The position numbers and the translations under genes are program-made. From contig KV918771.1 of assembly GCA_002049455.2 (NCBI GenBank), positions 462,386-526,385 of the forward strand: DNA of 64,000 nt. The letters are read 5' to 3'. The DNA is from Porphyra umbilicalis. Lineage: Eukaryota; Rhodophyta; Bangiophyceae; Bangiales; Bangiaceae. Numbering within the stretch: the first letter of the stretch is position 1; each line of letters opens with the position of its first letter. The notes beneath the pieces were generated by a model. The model saw only the letters and a program-made list of their open reading frames with translations. It was not told where the DNA came from and ran no database searches. Below are positions 1 to 9,750 of this stretch, piece after piece.

Positions 1-808
1 GGCTCCACGATGTGGGGGGCCAGAAAGAGCGATGGAGGGCTCATTGCTGTTATGTGCTGCCTCGTGTGTCCGAGCACTCGAAGTCTTTGAGCAGAAAAGC
101 GCCTTTGAGAATTGTTCGTTGACACCTCACTGATTCTCTGCCACGCTTACGCCAAACAAGTAACATAAGGGTGGTACTCATGATCTCGGCTGAGTGCTAG
201 GTTTTTTGTGGAACGACTGTAGATGCTTTCTTGATGCAAGATTGTGCTTTGATATAAAAACGTTTTTGCTTGTACAACCGTTGCTTCGTGTGTGGCTTTT
301 CGTAAATATCTATTTGTTATTGTCCCAGGCGGGGAGCTCTTACCCTGTCTAGTCCGGCCTTTGTACGCAACAGACTATAGACATGCGTGGATGTACTCTG
401 GCAAAGGAAGCGACGACCGACCGCATTCGACGTGGACTTCTTGTAGGGCAACACGTCTGGATGCGGGGACCTCCTTTGGGCGCGGTACCAAGCGACTGGG
501 GTAACACCCCTATCGTGATAGGCATAAAAGAGGTGCCGGGTAACAATCCGCCGTCAATATCGAAGCATGGGACAATCCGCAGCTGACTCGGCTAAAGACC
601 ACTTTTGGTGGGTACAGCTGGGCGGTTCAACGCTCGCTAAGATGTGGGTTGTCAGGGCCCTTCGGGGCTCTGATGGCTTAAGGTACGGGCTACTCCCACT
701 CGTAAGGGTGCCCCTGTCTACCGCGGATACACGCTCCGGGAGAAACAGCGAGGGTAAACGCTGCGAGTCTCAAAAAAAGCCCCGCAATCAGTCACCCCAG
801 TATAAAGG
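1..808 (+). ncRNA. Group I intron in LSU rDNA (3' part with catalytic core)
   Basis: The rRNA exon that resumes at 809 begins AACTGGC. Universal LSU sequence reads GGGAT then AACTGGC, so the inserted sequence ends exactly at the L2449 intron site (E. coli numbering), with a terminal G at 808. Upstream are group I core signatures: ACAATCCGCAGC near 571-583, GGTTCAACG near 624-632 and CTTAAGGTACGGGC near 678-691, which resemble P4-P6, J6/7-P7 and the P7 3' strand of IC1 introns. The upstream exon (GTTACCACAGGGAT) is not in the window, so the 5' boundary is off the left end or unrecognised. Positions 1-350 may be a peripheral insertion; I see no homing endonuclease frame there. Confidence 0.6.
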
Positions 809-1376
809 AACTGGCTGGTGGCAGCCAAGCGTTCATAGTGACGTTGCTTTTTGATGCTTCGATGTCGGCTCTTCCTATCATTGCGAAGCAGAATTCGCCA
901 AGTGTTGGATTGTTCACCCACTAATAGGGAACGTTAGACCGTGGTGAGACAGGTTGGTTTTACCCTACTGATGAGACCGTTGCCGCAACAGTAATTCAAC
1001 GCAGTACGAGAGGAACTGTTGATTCACATAATTGGTCTTTGCGCCCGGTGGAACCGCCGTTGACGCGAAGCTACCATGTGCAGGATTATGGCTGAACGCC
1101 TCTAAGCCAGAATCCATGCTGAAAAGCGGCGACCATCGCCTCCCCCACCCCAACATGCAATAGCATAGGCAGACCTTTTGGCTCGCCCTGAATCATATTA
1201 CAAAAGTCAAACGCCGTCGCGCGCAACAGCGCGTTCGGCAGACCTTCCCACCTAATTTTACTCGATGGGGGAGATGAATCCCTTGTAGACGACTCGCATA
1301 TGGGACTGGGTGTTGTAAGCTTTTGAGTAGCCTCGTTGCTACGATTAGCTGAGACTAAGCCCGTGTTCTTTCGATT
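809..1376 (+). rRNA. Large-subunit (25S/28S) rRNA, 3' end, probably degenerate copy
   Basis: Domain V/VI landmarks are clear: the stretch from AACTGGCTGGTGGCAG, the GATGTCGGCTCTTCC motif, the CCCACTAATAGGGAACG motif, the sarcin-ricin loop AGTACGAGAGGAAC at 1003-1016, GGCTGAACGCCTCTAAG near 1090, and the 3' terminal block ending around TTCTTTCGATT. Compared with universal LSU, the segment GAGCUGGGUU of the peptidyl-transferase ring is missing: at 928-945 the sequence goes from GGGAACGT directly to TAGACCG. A few other normally invariant positions are changed. I therefore read this as an rDNA relic or a diverged copy. The 3' end is placed by comparison with yeast 25S. Confidence 0.85.
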
Positions 1377-1747
1377 TTTTTTCATGAACGTGTAGTGCTT
1401 TGAGCTCGCGGTTGGCTTCGACATACGATTTTTTTCCCCACCACACTCATCCCACTTCGGCGCCAACTCCGGCCCCGCGCTCATGTCGACACTTCACACC
1501 CCCCGTCCCCGGTCCGGGCCTGAGCGTCGAGTATTCCATTTTCCAAACCCCAAAAAGGGGGGGGGTAAATGGGGTAGACGAAACAACCCACATCGGCGTT
1601 GTCGTGGCACCGTCAGAGGAGTGGCTGGTCGCCGCCATCACGGCGGCGTCAGACGCGGCGGGGAGGCGCTTCCGGCGTCTAATGAAGGTGGCGGTGGGGG
1701 CGGAGGTCAGAGAATTGCTGATGCCAGACGGCGGCAATTGAGCCACT
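1377..1747. other. Short spacer between LSU rRNA and RecQ gene
   Basis: The first part is T-rich and follows the rRNA 3' end, then the sequence becomes GC-rich with runs of G around 1556-1565. I see no gene, no second rDNA unit and no repeat here; the two flanking genes converge on this spacer. Confidence 0.5.
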
Positions 1748-4032
1748 TCACTGTCGCCGACGGCCTGTGTGCGTGGTGGGGCGGCGTGGGAAGGGCGGGG
1801 CGGGCCGAGATGGGCCCGGGAGAAGCTTGACGAGACAATGAGAGTACGACAACATTGAGAAGAAGGCATTCTTTAGACGAGAGGAAGCTCCTTGTGGCAC
1901 ACGAAGCACAGGCACTGTACCAGGACACGCTCCTTCTCGTCCTCCCCCCCAAAAAAGCGAGCACAAACGTCGATAGAGGCAGGTGCTCTCTGCAAAAATG
2001 TTGACGACGCTGGCCAACGCATGCGCAGCTTGCTGCTGTTTCCACGATGTCGGGGTCCACGCCAGCTCCACCTCCTCTATGGAAGGCACAGAATCACGCA
2101 GACTGGCCACAGGAAAAAGAGAGCCCCAACACTTGGAATTAAGAACAACATCACCCGCCTCGAGCTCTTCCAAAGCTCCCACCACATCCTTGGCAGCACC
2201 CAGGCCGTAGCGATAGAAGTGAGGCCGGCTCGCCAGGGCGGCCATCGAGACGGAAGCAAAAAAAGACCCCGACTCAGCGCATGCAGGAAACAAAGCAGTG
2301 CACAGAACACAAGCAGCATCTGCAGAGAGCGACGGGGGAGGGCAGCCCCACGCAGGCCCACGCAGCACGTTTTCGTGCTCGTGTGCCTTCGTACCCGCAT
2401 CAATAAGAGACGCCAACGCGAGCAATCCTAGCGCCGTCGGGATGCCAACTGCCGCCACGCCACGACCCACGAAAGCAGAAGCGGGCACGAACGCGCAGCA
2501 AGAGGTGCCGAGCGCCTTAACCACAACGCTCGATGCTTCGCAGGCGTGACGAAGAGAGACAGCAGCCCGTGCTGCGGCACGTCGAAGTGGCTCCGTACCT
2601 GCAGAATAGAAAAACATGAAGCACACGTCCATTTCTCCGTCTCGTCCACTCCTCCCAGCTTGTTGAGCATACATGTCCACCGAATCTGGGCCGGTCTATG
2701 GCCATACACCCGAAGAAAAGAAGCGACGGGGCGCGTCACAGCAATGCTCGTCGATGAGTATTGGAAAAACAAGCGGATTCATTCATAGAGAAGCGCGCCA
2801 CACACGTCAGACAGAGAAGAAGTGATCTGGAGCCCAACAACATACCATGTGCACCACAAGGCGCACCGCGGGCGAATTGATGCCAAGCCCGAAGGCAATC
2901 GTGGAAACGACAATGACCCGGCGCCTTGCTAGGAAAGCGGCCTCCACAGCGCTCCTGTCTTGCCGGCCAGCGTGATACGGCAAGAAGGTAGCTCCGGCCG
3001 CGGTCGCTGGCGTTGCGTCGTTCAGCTGCAGAAGGCCGACGACGAGGTCGTCTGCGTCCTTACGAAGGTGCACGTAGACGATGGCGTTGCCATTACGTCT
3101 GGCGGCAGCCGCGCAAAGCTCAAAGGTTCGTCGCAGACGGAAAGCGTGCTCGGCTGGCACAGGGCGCAGCAGGGAGCTTGGACCTGTCCAGGAGAAGAGG
3201 GGAGGGCGCTGCTCGACGCGCAGAGCCAGGTTCGACCTGAAGAAGGGGTGTCGGAACACACGTGACCCCGGCATGGCCAACGCCTGCAGAAGTCTGGCTT
3301 CATCAACACTCTGCAGGGTGGCGGTGAGCGCGAGACGCGGAGTATTGGGGAAGAGTGAAGCAGCTTTGGTCATCAATGGTCGCCAGGCGGGCCAGGACAG
3401 CCAGGTGTGCGCCTCATCAAACACCACCAAACCCACCCCGCACGCCTCCAACACTCGACACAGTTCCAGGTTCACGGCGACTTGCTCGGGGGACACGACC
3501 AATACCGCGAGCGCTCGTCGACTGACGCAGTCGAAAATCGCGTTTCGGACGTGTGGAGACGTCTCTGACGAAAGAGACGCCGCCGAGACGCCGCGATACT
3601 GGAGGTAGTTTACGTGCTGACGACCCAAAGCAGTCAGAGGGCACACAACGATCGTGACGCAGCCAAAGCGGCACCAAAGCAAAACGGCACACACGGCAAA
3701 GACCAGCGTCTGCTTGATCAGTGACAGATTTGATAGCAGAACAGCAATGTTGTCATTAGAAGGTCGTCGCCTACACCTCGTGTTGTAAACTCCTCATCCC
3801 TAGTGACACAGCCGAAATCGAACTCGTATATGTCACATACCATCCCCGAACCGGTCGCCATGATACACACTAAGCTGGCGGCGCGCCCAGACCATTGAAC
3901 AACATGTTCAATGGCCTCCAGCTGGCCTGCTCGAAAGTTGTGCAGACCACATTTGACCCACAACACGTGCAGAGCCGCGCGGCTTGTGGTTCGGAAAGCT
4001 GCCATGCTTTCCATGCCCGCCCCAGAAGACAT
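1748..4032 (-). CDS. RecQ-like ATP-dependent DNA helicase, three exons
   Basis: Joined exons 4032-3841, 3709-2846 and 2695-1748 give about 667 residues in one frame; introns are GT-AG (gtatgtga...gcag; gtatgttg...catag). Superfamily 2 motifs appear in order: CGLHNFRAGQLEAI (motif 0), MATGSGM (motif I), DEAH (II), ALTAT (III), the HAGRQDRSAVE strand, VSTIAFGLGINSPAVR (V) and QQAGRSGRDG (VI, diagnostic for RecQ). The C-terminal ~280 residues after motif VI are not recognisable as RQC or HRDC. RecQ helicases unwind 3'-5' in the nucleus. The oddity is motif I: the Walker A lysine is Met at the end of exon 1, which should impair ATP hydrolysis. Alternative splice choices I tried do not restore a lysine. 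The start is the first Met upstream of motif 0. Confidence 0.8.
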
Positions 4033-5125
4033 GCGTGCTGCTTCAAAGCAGCATCAGTGTGGAGCAGACGGACACCAACATGGGACGCCACGTCGCCGGG
4101 GCAGGGAAGTCACGAGCGACTTTCTGGAAACGAGCTTATCACATTGTATATAAGTACCTGTTTTGGCCACATTCTGTGGGAGTCTACTTTTACCAGAAGA
4201 GTGCAGCCAAAATTAGCTCCAGGCTACGGAGAGCCACTGAAAGCAGGAACCTGCTGCAAGCCTCGCTCTATGGACATCTGGCACGCCAACAGTCCTCCGA
4301 AGAATGCTCGTCTGGGCTGGCACACGCACCCGCCAGCGTAGGCCACCGCACGACGTGCGGTGGCACGCGGCCAGGTGCAGAAACCTGTGGGCAGACACTT
4401 GGAACAGCTCTGTGGAAGGCTTCAGGGAGATCACCACACGCTTGACTGGTGCCTGCCGTGCACTGAGGAGAGAATGGGCACTTCAGGCGGGCAGGCAGGT
4501 CAATGTACGGCCCTTGCAGGGAATGAGACCACAGACGGTCGCTTGTTTGCGCTTGATGGAACTGCAGCAGATCTCTTGTGCAGCGCTGTCGCTCGAAGCA
4601 AACCATGCGAGTTTTGCGGCTGGGCACGGCCGCTATTGCAGGGTCGGCGATGCGAATGCTGCTGTGCAGGTTGTTTCGCATCTCGAGTGTGAAGCACGCT
4701 CTGAATGAGAGTCAGAACCACAGTATTTGTGCCTCCCCGTCCGATGCCCAGGTCACGGGTGTCAACCTCGCCGAGCCGCAGCCCATGGAAATGACCGGCT
4801 GAGACCACACTCCTCTCTGTAAATAGACTGTGCCCGAGGTCCATCCTGAAGCAAGCACAAAGCAAGCGGGCCTGACATAGTGTCCCTATCATCGGCTGCG
4901 TCCAGAACAGAGCTGAGGCTGCCCTCATGGCAGCGGGCTCAGCTGCGGCCTGCGCTCACACCCTTGCTACTGCCAAAGGTTCTTGAGCATCTCATCCACT
5001 CTGCCTACGCAATCATTTCGATTTTTTATCCGTTTGATTCATTATTCCCTCTACGTCCTATTTCCCTTTCTGTTTCATCCCCACTGCCGTGCCGGCCGCC
5101 TCCCCGTGTCCCTCCCTATTGCAGG
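4033..5125. other. Divergent intergenic region with 5' UTR intron acceptor
   Basis: Separates the divergently transcribed RecQ gene and the gene at 5126. Short frames here look spurious. A pyrimidine-rich tract followed by TATTGCAG ends at 5124, two bases before the ATG at 5126, and looks like the 3' splice site of a 5' UTR intron. No repeats recognised. Confidence 0.4.
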
Positions 5126-6298
5126 ATGGACAGCCTCTCTCTCCCTCCGCAGCAGATGTGGGACGCCGCCGGGTCTCCCGATGAGGATGGCCTGGCAGGC
5201 AGTGGGAATCCCGTCGCGAGCTCAGCTTCGCGGGAGCCCATCCTCGACAACGGCTCGTCCCTAGTGGTGAACGAGGCGGCAAGCACGGGGGGGAGCGGCG
5301 TGTACGCCCGTCCAATGCAGGGCTTAGACCAAGAGGTCACCAGCGACCTGTGGGCGACGTTGAATGCGATGTATTTGTCCCGCAAGCTCCACGTTGAGGA
5401 AGCCGGGTTCAACTCTGTCGCAGGTCGGCGGACTGCGGCAATCATGAAGGACAACCCCGCGACCGTAGCATCACGGAGCGTTGCCGTCTTGAAGCGCCTC
5501 TGTGATGGAGTGTCGGCGGACGCCGCGTTCCAGCGTGTGCGGCTCCGACGCTTGAACGGAGTCCCCGGGGCGGCGAGCGCCGCACCAGACAGGGTCGGGG
5601 TCCTTGCCATCCCATGCCCTCTTCCACTCTCTACGGAGCAGATGTCCGTGATGCCTGCGCTGCAGACGGCGGGCACTCCCTCACGGACGCCTCCATTCGC
5701 ACACTTGAACGCCGCCTCCAATCCACCAAGTCGGGCTCCAGTTCTTGGTCCTGAGACCCTCTTGGCGCAGACCATTGCTTAGCGATCCAGGTACGAACCT
5801 CCTGCTCATGCACCACCGCAGGCCGGCGTGCTCCCCCAGACGCAGCCTCTTCCTCTGCCGGCGGTTGCCGGCTGCGCGGGCGGGTTGTGCCCCCCTTTTG
5901 CTAGCAATCCGAGCGGCAGTTCCATCCCCAATGTGTCGGCCGCAGCTGGTAGCGGCGAATTGGAGTCTGCCGCGACGCTGCCGACTTTGCGGTCGTGCCG
6001 GGTGATGTACGAGATGTGGGTCGATGGGAATCGTGACAGCACTGGCGTGATTGAGTACCATCCGCCGTCTCTTTTGTGTGACAGGGCGGAGCTCCAAAAG
6101 CTGTTTCCTGGCGCGCGTCTTCGGGCCGATGCCGTGCGAGCCACGCGGTACAAGAGAGTGGCGCAAGAGATAGCAGATGTTGGGGGGATTGAAGAGTTTG
6201 AGAAGAAGTGGGGTGAGCGCATAGTTAGCAATGTGTACAAGAGCCTGACGACCGGCTCGTCGAAGGGGCGGGGTGGAAAGAAGATGAGGGCAGTGTGA
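5126..6298 (+). pseudogene. Unknown gene, one frame with a single internal TAG
   Basis: From ATG 5126 (start MDSLSLPPQQMW) the frame is open for 218 codons, meets TAG at 5780-5782, and continues open in the same frame to TGA at 6296-6298, about 390 codons in all. The first half is Ser/Ala/Pro-rich around a core at WATLNAMYLSRKLHVEEAG. The second half has a compact, charged region from RVMYEMWVDGN to KKWGERIVSNVYKSL, ending in a basic tail (GRGGKKMRAV). The W...G...RYKRVAQEI pattern weakly recalls the GCR1_C DNA-binding domain of fungal regulators and Crypton elements; that is a guess. The only well-formed splice pair nearby (CAG|GTACGA near 5793 to CCGCAG near 5820) is too short and breaks frame. 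So this is a recent nonsense copy, a readthrough gene, or carries an intron I cannot place. Confidence 0.5.
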
Positions 6299-6987
6299 CG
6301 CTTGTAGCTCTTTGCGTACTTGCATTGGTTTCTGCTTCTTTCCTCGTCTGCATCGTGAGGCCATTATCTGTGGGACTAGGTAGCGTATACAATGTCATAC
6401 GTTTAAAAAAAAAAAGCAGCGACACACAGTGCAACCGAGCAAGTGTGCCATGTCAGTCGACATGGGCACGTGTGGGGCAAGGGTGGCGGGCACAGGAGCA
6501 CCACGCAATATGTGACCTTTATGGCGTACGGTCGGGGGGCCTTCGGCAGCGGATGGCCCAGCCGCGCCCTCCATCTTGGTAAGAGGGTAGTGGGGATGGC
6601 TGTTTTGATGAACCGCCCCGGCGGGGGCGGTGGCAGTTGCGAGCAAGGGTGGTCGTTGTGGTAAAAACAAGAGAGTGCAGCATCAGGCTCGTCGGCTGCG
6701 GATGCAAGAATGCGTTGCCGTCTTCCATCTGCGAGACGGCACATCATGCGCCGGCCTGATGACAGCGTCGACAGCATGGATGGGGGAAAGTCAAAGGTGC
6801 TGACTGCGAGTAGCCAATTTGACAGAAGATGGTCCCGCTTTCTCGATTTGAAATCCGTGCTGCTCCCCCCCGGAAAGCGTCGGCACGGCGGCGGCCGCCA
6901 CAGCGTCGGCGGCGGCGACACCTACGGGCCAGATGGGCGGCTGTGGCGGTTTCGGCGTGTCGCTGGCACTGGGCGCCGCTGCGCGCG
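6299..6987. other. 3' flank and low-complexity spacer
   Basis: Contains a run of A at 6404-6414 about 105 bp after the preceding stop, possibly marking a polyadenylation area or a retro-copied end. Beyond it I see only GC-rich sequence without a supportable gene. Confidence 0.3.
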
Positions 6988-7140
6988 TTACGGTGCTGAG
7001 TGGAGTCGTAAATGGCGGCCAAGTTGGCCTCGCGGGGCGACGCGGAAGGCACCACCTATCCAAGCTGCGGTATATCTGCTCATCGATTCTGTGCGGACGA
7101 CGAGGCAGAAAGCGAGGCGGGCACGGTTCCTGGACGGGCC

Positions 7141-7172
<32 letters not shown>

Positions 7173-9227
7173 AGGGTGGCGTTGATGGGGGGGGGACCGA
7201 CGCAAAGCCGGTCGACGACGGCGGCCGGTCGCCCGACCCGGCTGATGCCGCTGCCGCTGCGGTTTTCGTCTCGCACCCCGCCTGTGTGTGGCCGGCCGCC
7301 ATGAACGCTGTCTGGGCGGCGGACGCAAACGCGGCCGACATGACGCTGGCGTCCCCCGGCTGCATGGCGGTGGAAAGACGGGGCGCGGTGGACGGGGCTG
7401 CGGTTGAGGCCCTGGTCGTGGCGGTTGGGGTCACGGAATTGGATGATGGAAACGGCGTGGTGCAGACAGCGATGGCGGGTTTGGCGGCGGCCGCCGCTGC
7501 TGCGGCGTCGCGGCCGGCGGCGTGGCGGCCCACGCCCGGAACGTACTACCGGCCGGTGCGAGCGGGGGCGGCGGCAGCGGGCCCGCTGTCGCGGCCCACC
7601 CCAATGTGGGCACCCTCCCAGCCGGCGGCGTCTGGTTCTCCCGCCGCCACCGGTCCGTTGAGTGCCGCCGGGGGAGGGCGGCATTGGCAGAAAGGGCGGG
7701 GTCGCGACTCATGTCGCCGCCTCCGTCTCTGTAGCGGAGGGGGAGTCGTCGCTGTCGCCGCCTCTGCCAGCCCGCCGCCGCCGACGCCACGGCCTCCGAC
7801 GCCCTCGCTCCGTGACCACCCGGCGGCGTCGACGCCGGGTGCACAACTATGGCGTCCGACTTGAGCGACCGGTCTCCGCCGCGGCCGCCGGCGCCTCCGC
7901 CCACCTCCGTACTTGGGGCGGCGTCGTTGGGCGCTGACTTGCCGGCGCTGCTTTCCGCCGTCGCCTCCGCCGCCGCACCTTCAACAGTCAAGCCGTCGCC
8001 CTCTCAGGCATCGCGCTCGGGTAGGGCATGGCCTATGCGCCGGTTCCGGCCAGGGGGAGCGCGAATGCCTCCCGCCCACACGAGTCAGGGGTCCCACTCG
8101 GCGATGCACCCCCACTTGCCGTCCTCCTCGCCGTCGGAAAGAGCTGCAGCAGCGCACGATCGGCGGTCGGGGCCGGTACCGACGCTTGCAATGTTCCTGG
8201 TGGCGGCCGTGCCACAGCCAGCCGCGAGCGCCACGGTCTCACCGGCCGCTTCCTCCTTCCCTGCGCCCGGCGTCGCGGACGGGTTTGTGCGCGCGGGCGT
8301 CATTCGAGCGGCGGCGGAACGGCCGCCGCTTTCCGGCGCCGCTGCGCCACCCCCCCCGCTGGCGTCTCTGCGGGCGGCCGCCGGGTCCGCGGCACAGCGC
8401 CTCGACGCTAACGCCGCCAGCGCCGCTTCCAAGTCATCCACCAGCGCGCCATCTGCCGGGGCGGGATTCTGGCGGCCCGGCGTTTCCGGGTGCTCCCGTC
8501 CGGCGGGGTCGTCGACGCCGGCCGATGCGGGCGCTGACGCGGCCGAGCCTTCCCAGGCACCGGCGGCACCGACGTCGTCGCCGCCGGCCACCGATCCGCT
8601 CATAGTGGCGTCGAGTGACGCCGCCACCGGCATGAGCGGGCGGCACTCGCCCCCGCCTTGCGACCTACGGCTCTTACGGTTGCCGTTCGCCAACCGCTCG
8701 GGCTTGGGCGCCGGGGCGCCCCTAGGCAGCGACGCCAGCTGCGCGACGTGGTCGGTTTAGTCGCCCTCCTGGGCGGGGGCGGCCATCATACTTGACCTGG
8801 CGGTGCCACGGCCGCGGGCGACCCCGTTAGCACTGAAGCTCGGGGCAGCGGCTTTGGGCCCTGTCCGACAGGCGCCGCTGTGCGGCGTCGCCGCTGCCGC
8901 CGCTCCCCCGTCAGTCGAGCTGTCGCTTGCGCCGGCGTTGAGAGTGGGTGTTGCTGCGGCCCACGAGAAGTCTGGCGTCAAGAGGGGGCAAGACGAGTCT
9001 CGCCCGCGCGCCGCGGGGGTCCCTGTCAGCGCTACGCCCTCCCGTCCGTGACAAGATTGCCTGCGACAACGCCGCCTCCGTCATCGTTCACGACCGTGTC
9101 GCGTGGGCCCGCTGTGTGGACGCCGCTGCCGAGCACCAGGTCGTCGCGCGCCTCATCTGCTGCTGCCCCGGGTGCGCAGCCATCGGGTACTGGGTCGCAC
9201 GTGCCGGCGCCGCCCCGCCACGCCACC
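6988..9227 (-). pseudogene. Decaying Ala/Ser/Thr-rich coding-like region, downstream part
   Basis: On the minus strand the region keeps protein-like composition but changes frame and carries stops. One frame runs from 9227 to a stop at 9032. The 8981-8757 and 8693-8085 segments share a single frame separated by one TAA (for example PVAASLDATMSGSVAGGDD). A frame with FASAAQTAFMAAGHTQAG covers 7533-6988, and a GGC repeat lies at 7142-7172. Its frame at 9227 continues exactly into the minus-strand frame beyond the copia element at 15741. No family recognised. It may be an expressed low-complexity protein, an old transposon body, or chance openness in GC-rich DNA. Confidence 0.3.
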
Positions 9228-9594
9228 TGTGAAGTGTACTTCCGCAGTCCCCCAGGGACAATTGGCCCTTGCGTCAGTCGTAAGTCTGTGTATTTGTGTG
9301 GTGACACTGCATGTACTTGATTGTAGATCTTTCAGCGGGGAACCCATTAGGGGTTGAGCTCCGGGGGAGATTGGTGTGGGGAGCTGCGCCTGGAGTTTGA
9401 GGCTGCGGGCGCCCTCCGGAGGTGCGGGAGCTGCCCTGGGATGTGCCGTGCGGGCCTTGTCGGCCGCGCCATTGGGGGTGTCTGGGAAGGCCCTGCGGCT
9501 GAGGCGGCCTGGGGAATATCAGGCACGCCTTCGCAGGCCTGGGAACGCAGTGCCCAGTCAAATAACGCACCCACTCAACATCATCGACTTCACA
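9228..9594 (+). repeat. 5' LTR of copia element
   Basis: Begins TGTGAAGTGTACTTCC and ends ATCGACTTCACA; the same length as the 3' LTR with seven substitutions. Should carry promoter and start site for the element; no TATA motif is obvious. Confidence 0.93.
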
Positions 9595-9609
9595 GGTTAT
9601 GGGCCCAGT
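9595..9609 (+). promoter_or_regulatory. Primer-binding site, half-tRNA initiator-Met type
   Basis: GGTTATGGGCCCAGT follows the 5' LTR directly. It is complementary to the anticodon region of eukaryotic initiator tRNA-Met, not to its CCA end. This is the arrangement known from Drosophila copia, where a cleaved 5' half of the tRNA primes minus-strand synthesis. Confidence 0.8.
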
Positions 9610-9750
9610 GTCGCTGGTGGTGATTGTCGTCTTCCGCTCTATCGTTTGCGGGACAGCGCTCGTTGGGCTGCTGTGTGTTCCGGCGTCGGGCGGGCGGGCT
9701 TAGCCTCCCACGTTGTCAGTGTCGCGCCTCGGGGCGCGGTTGTTGTCGTC

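Noticed and set aside
325-420. Upstream LSU exon fragment (GGCGGGGAGCTCTTACCCTG resembling the AAGACCCTG region)
   Set aside because: Partial resemblance needs large gaps and lies in the wrong order relative to the L2449 site; treated as intron sequence.
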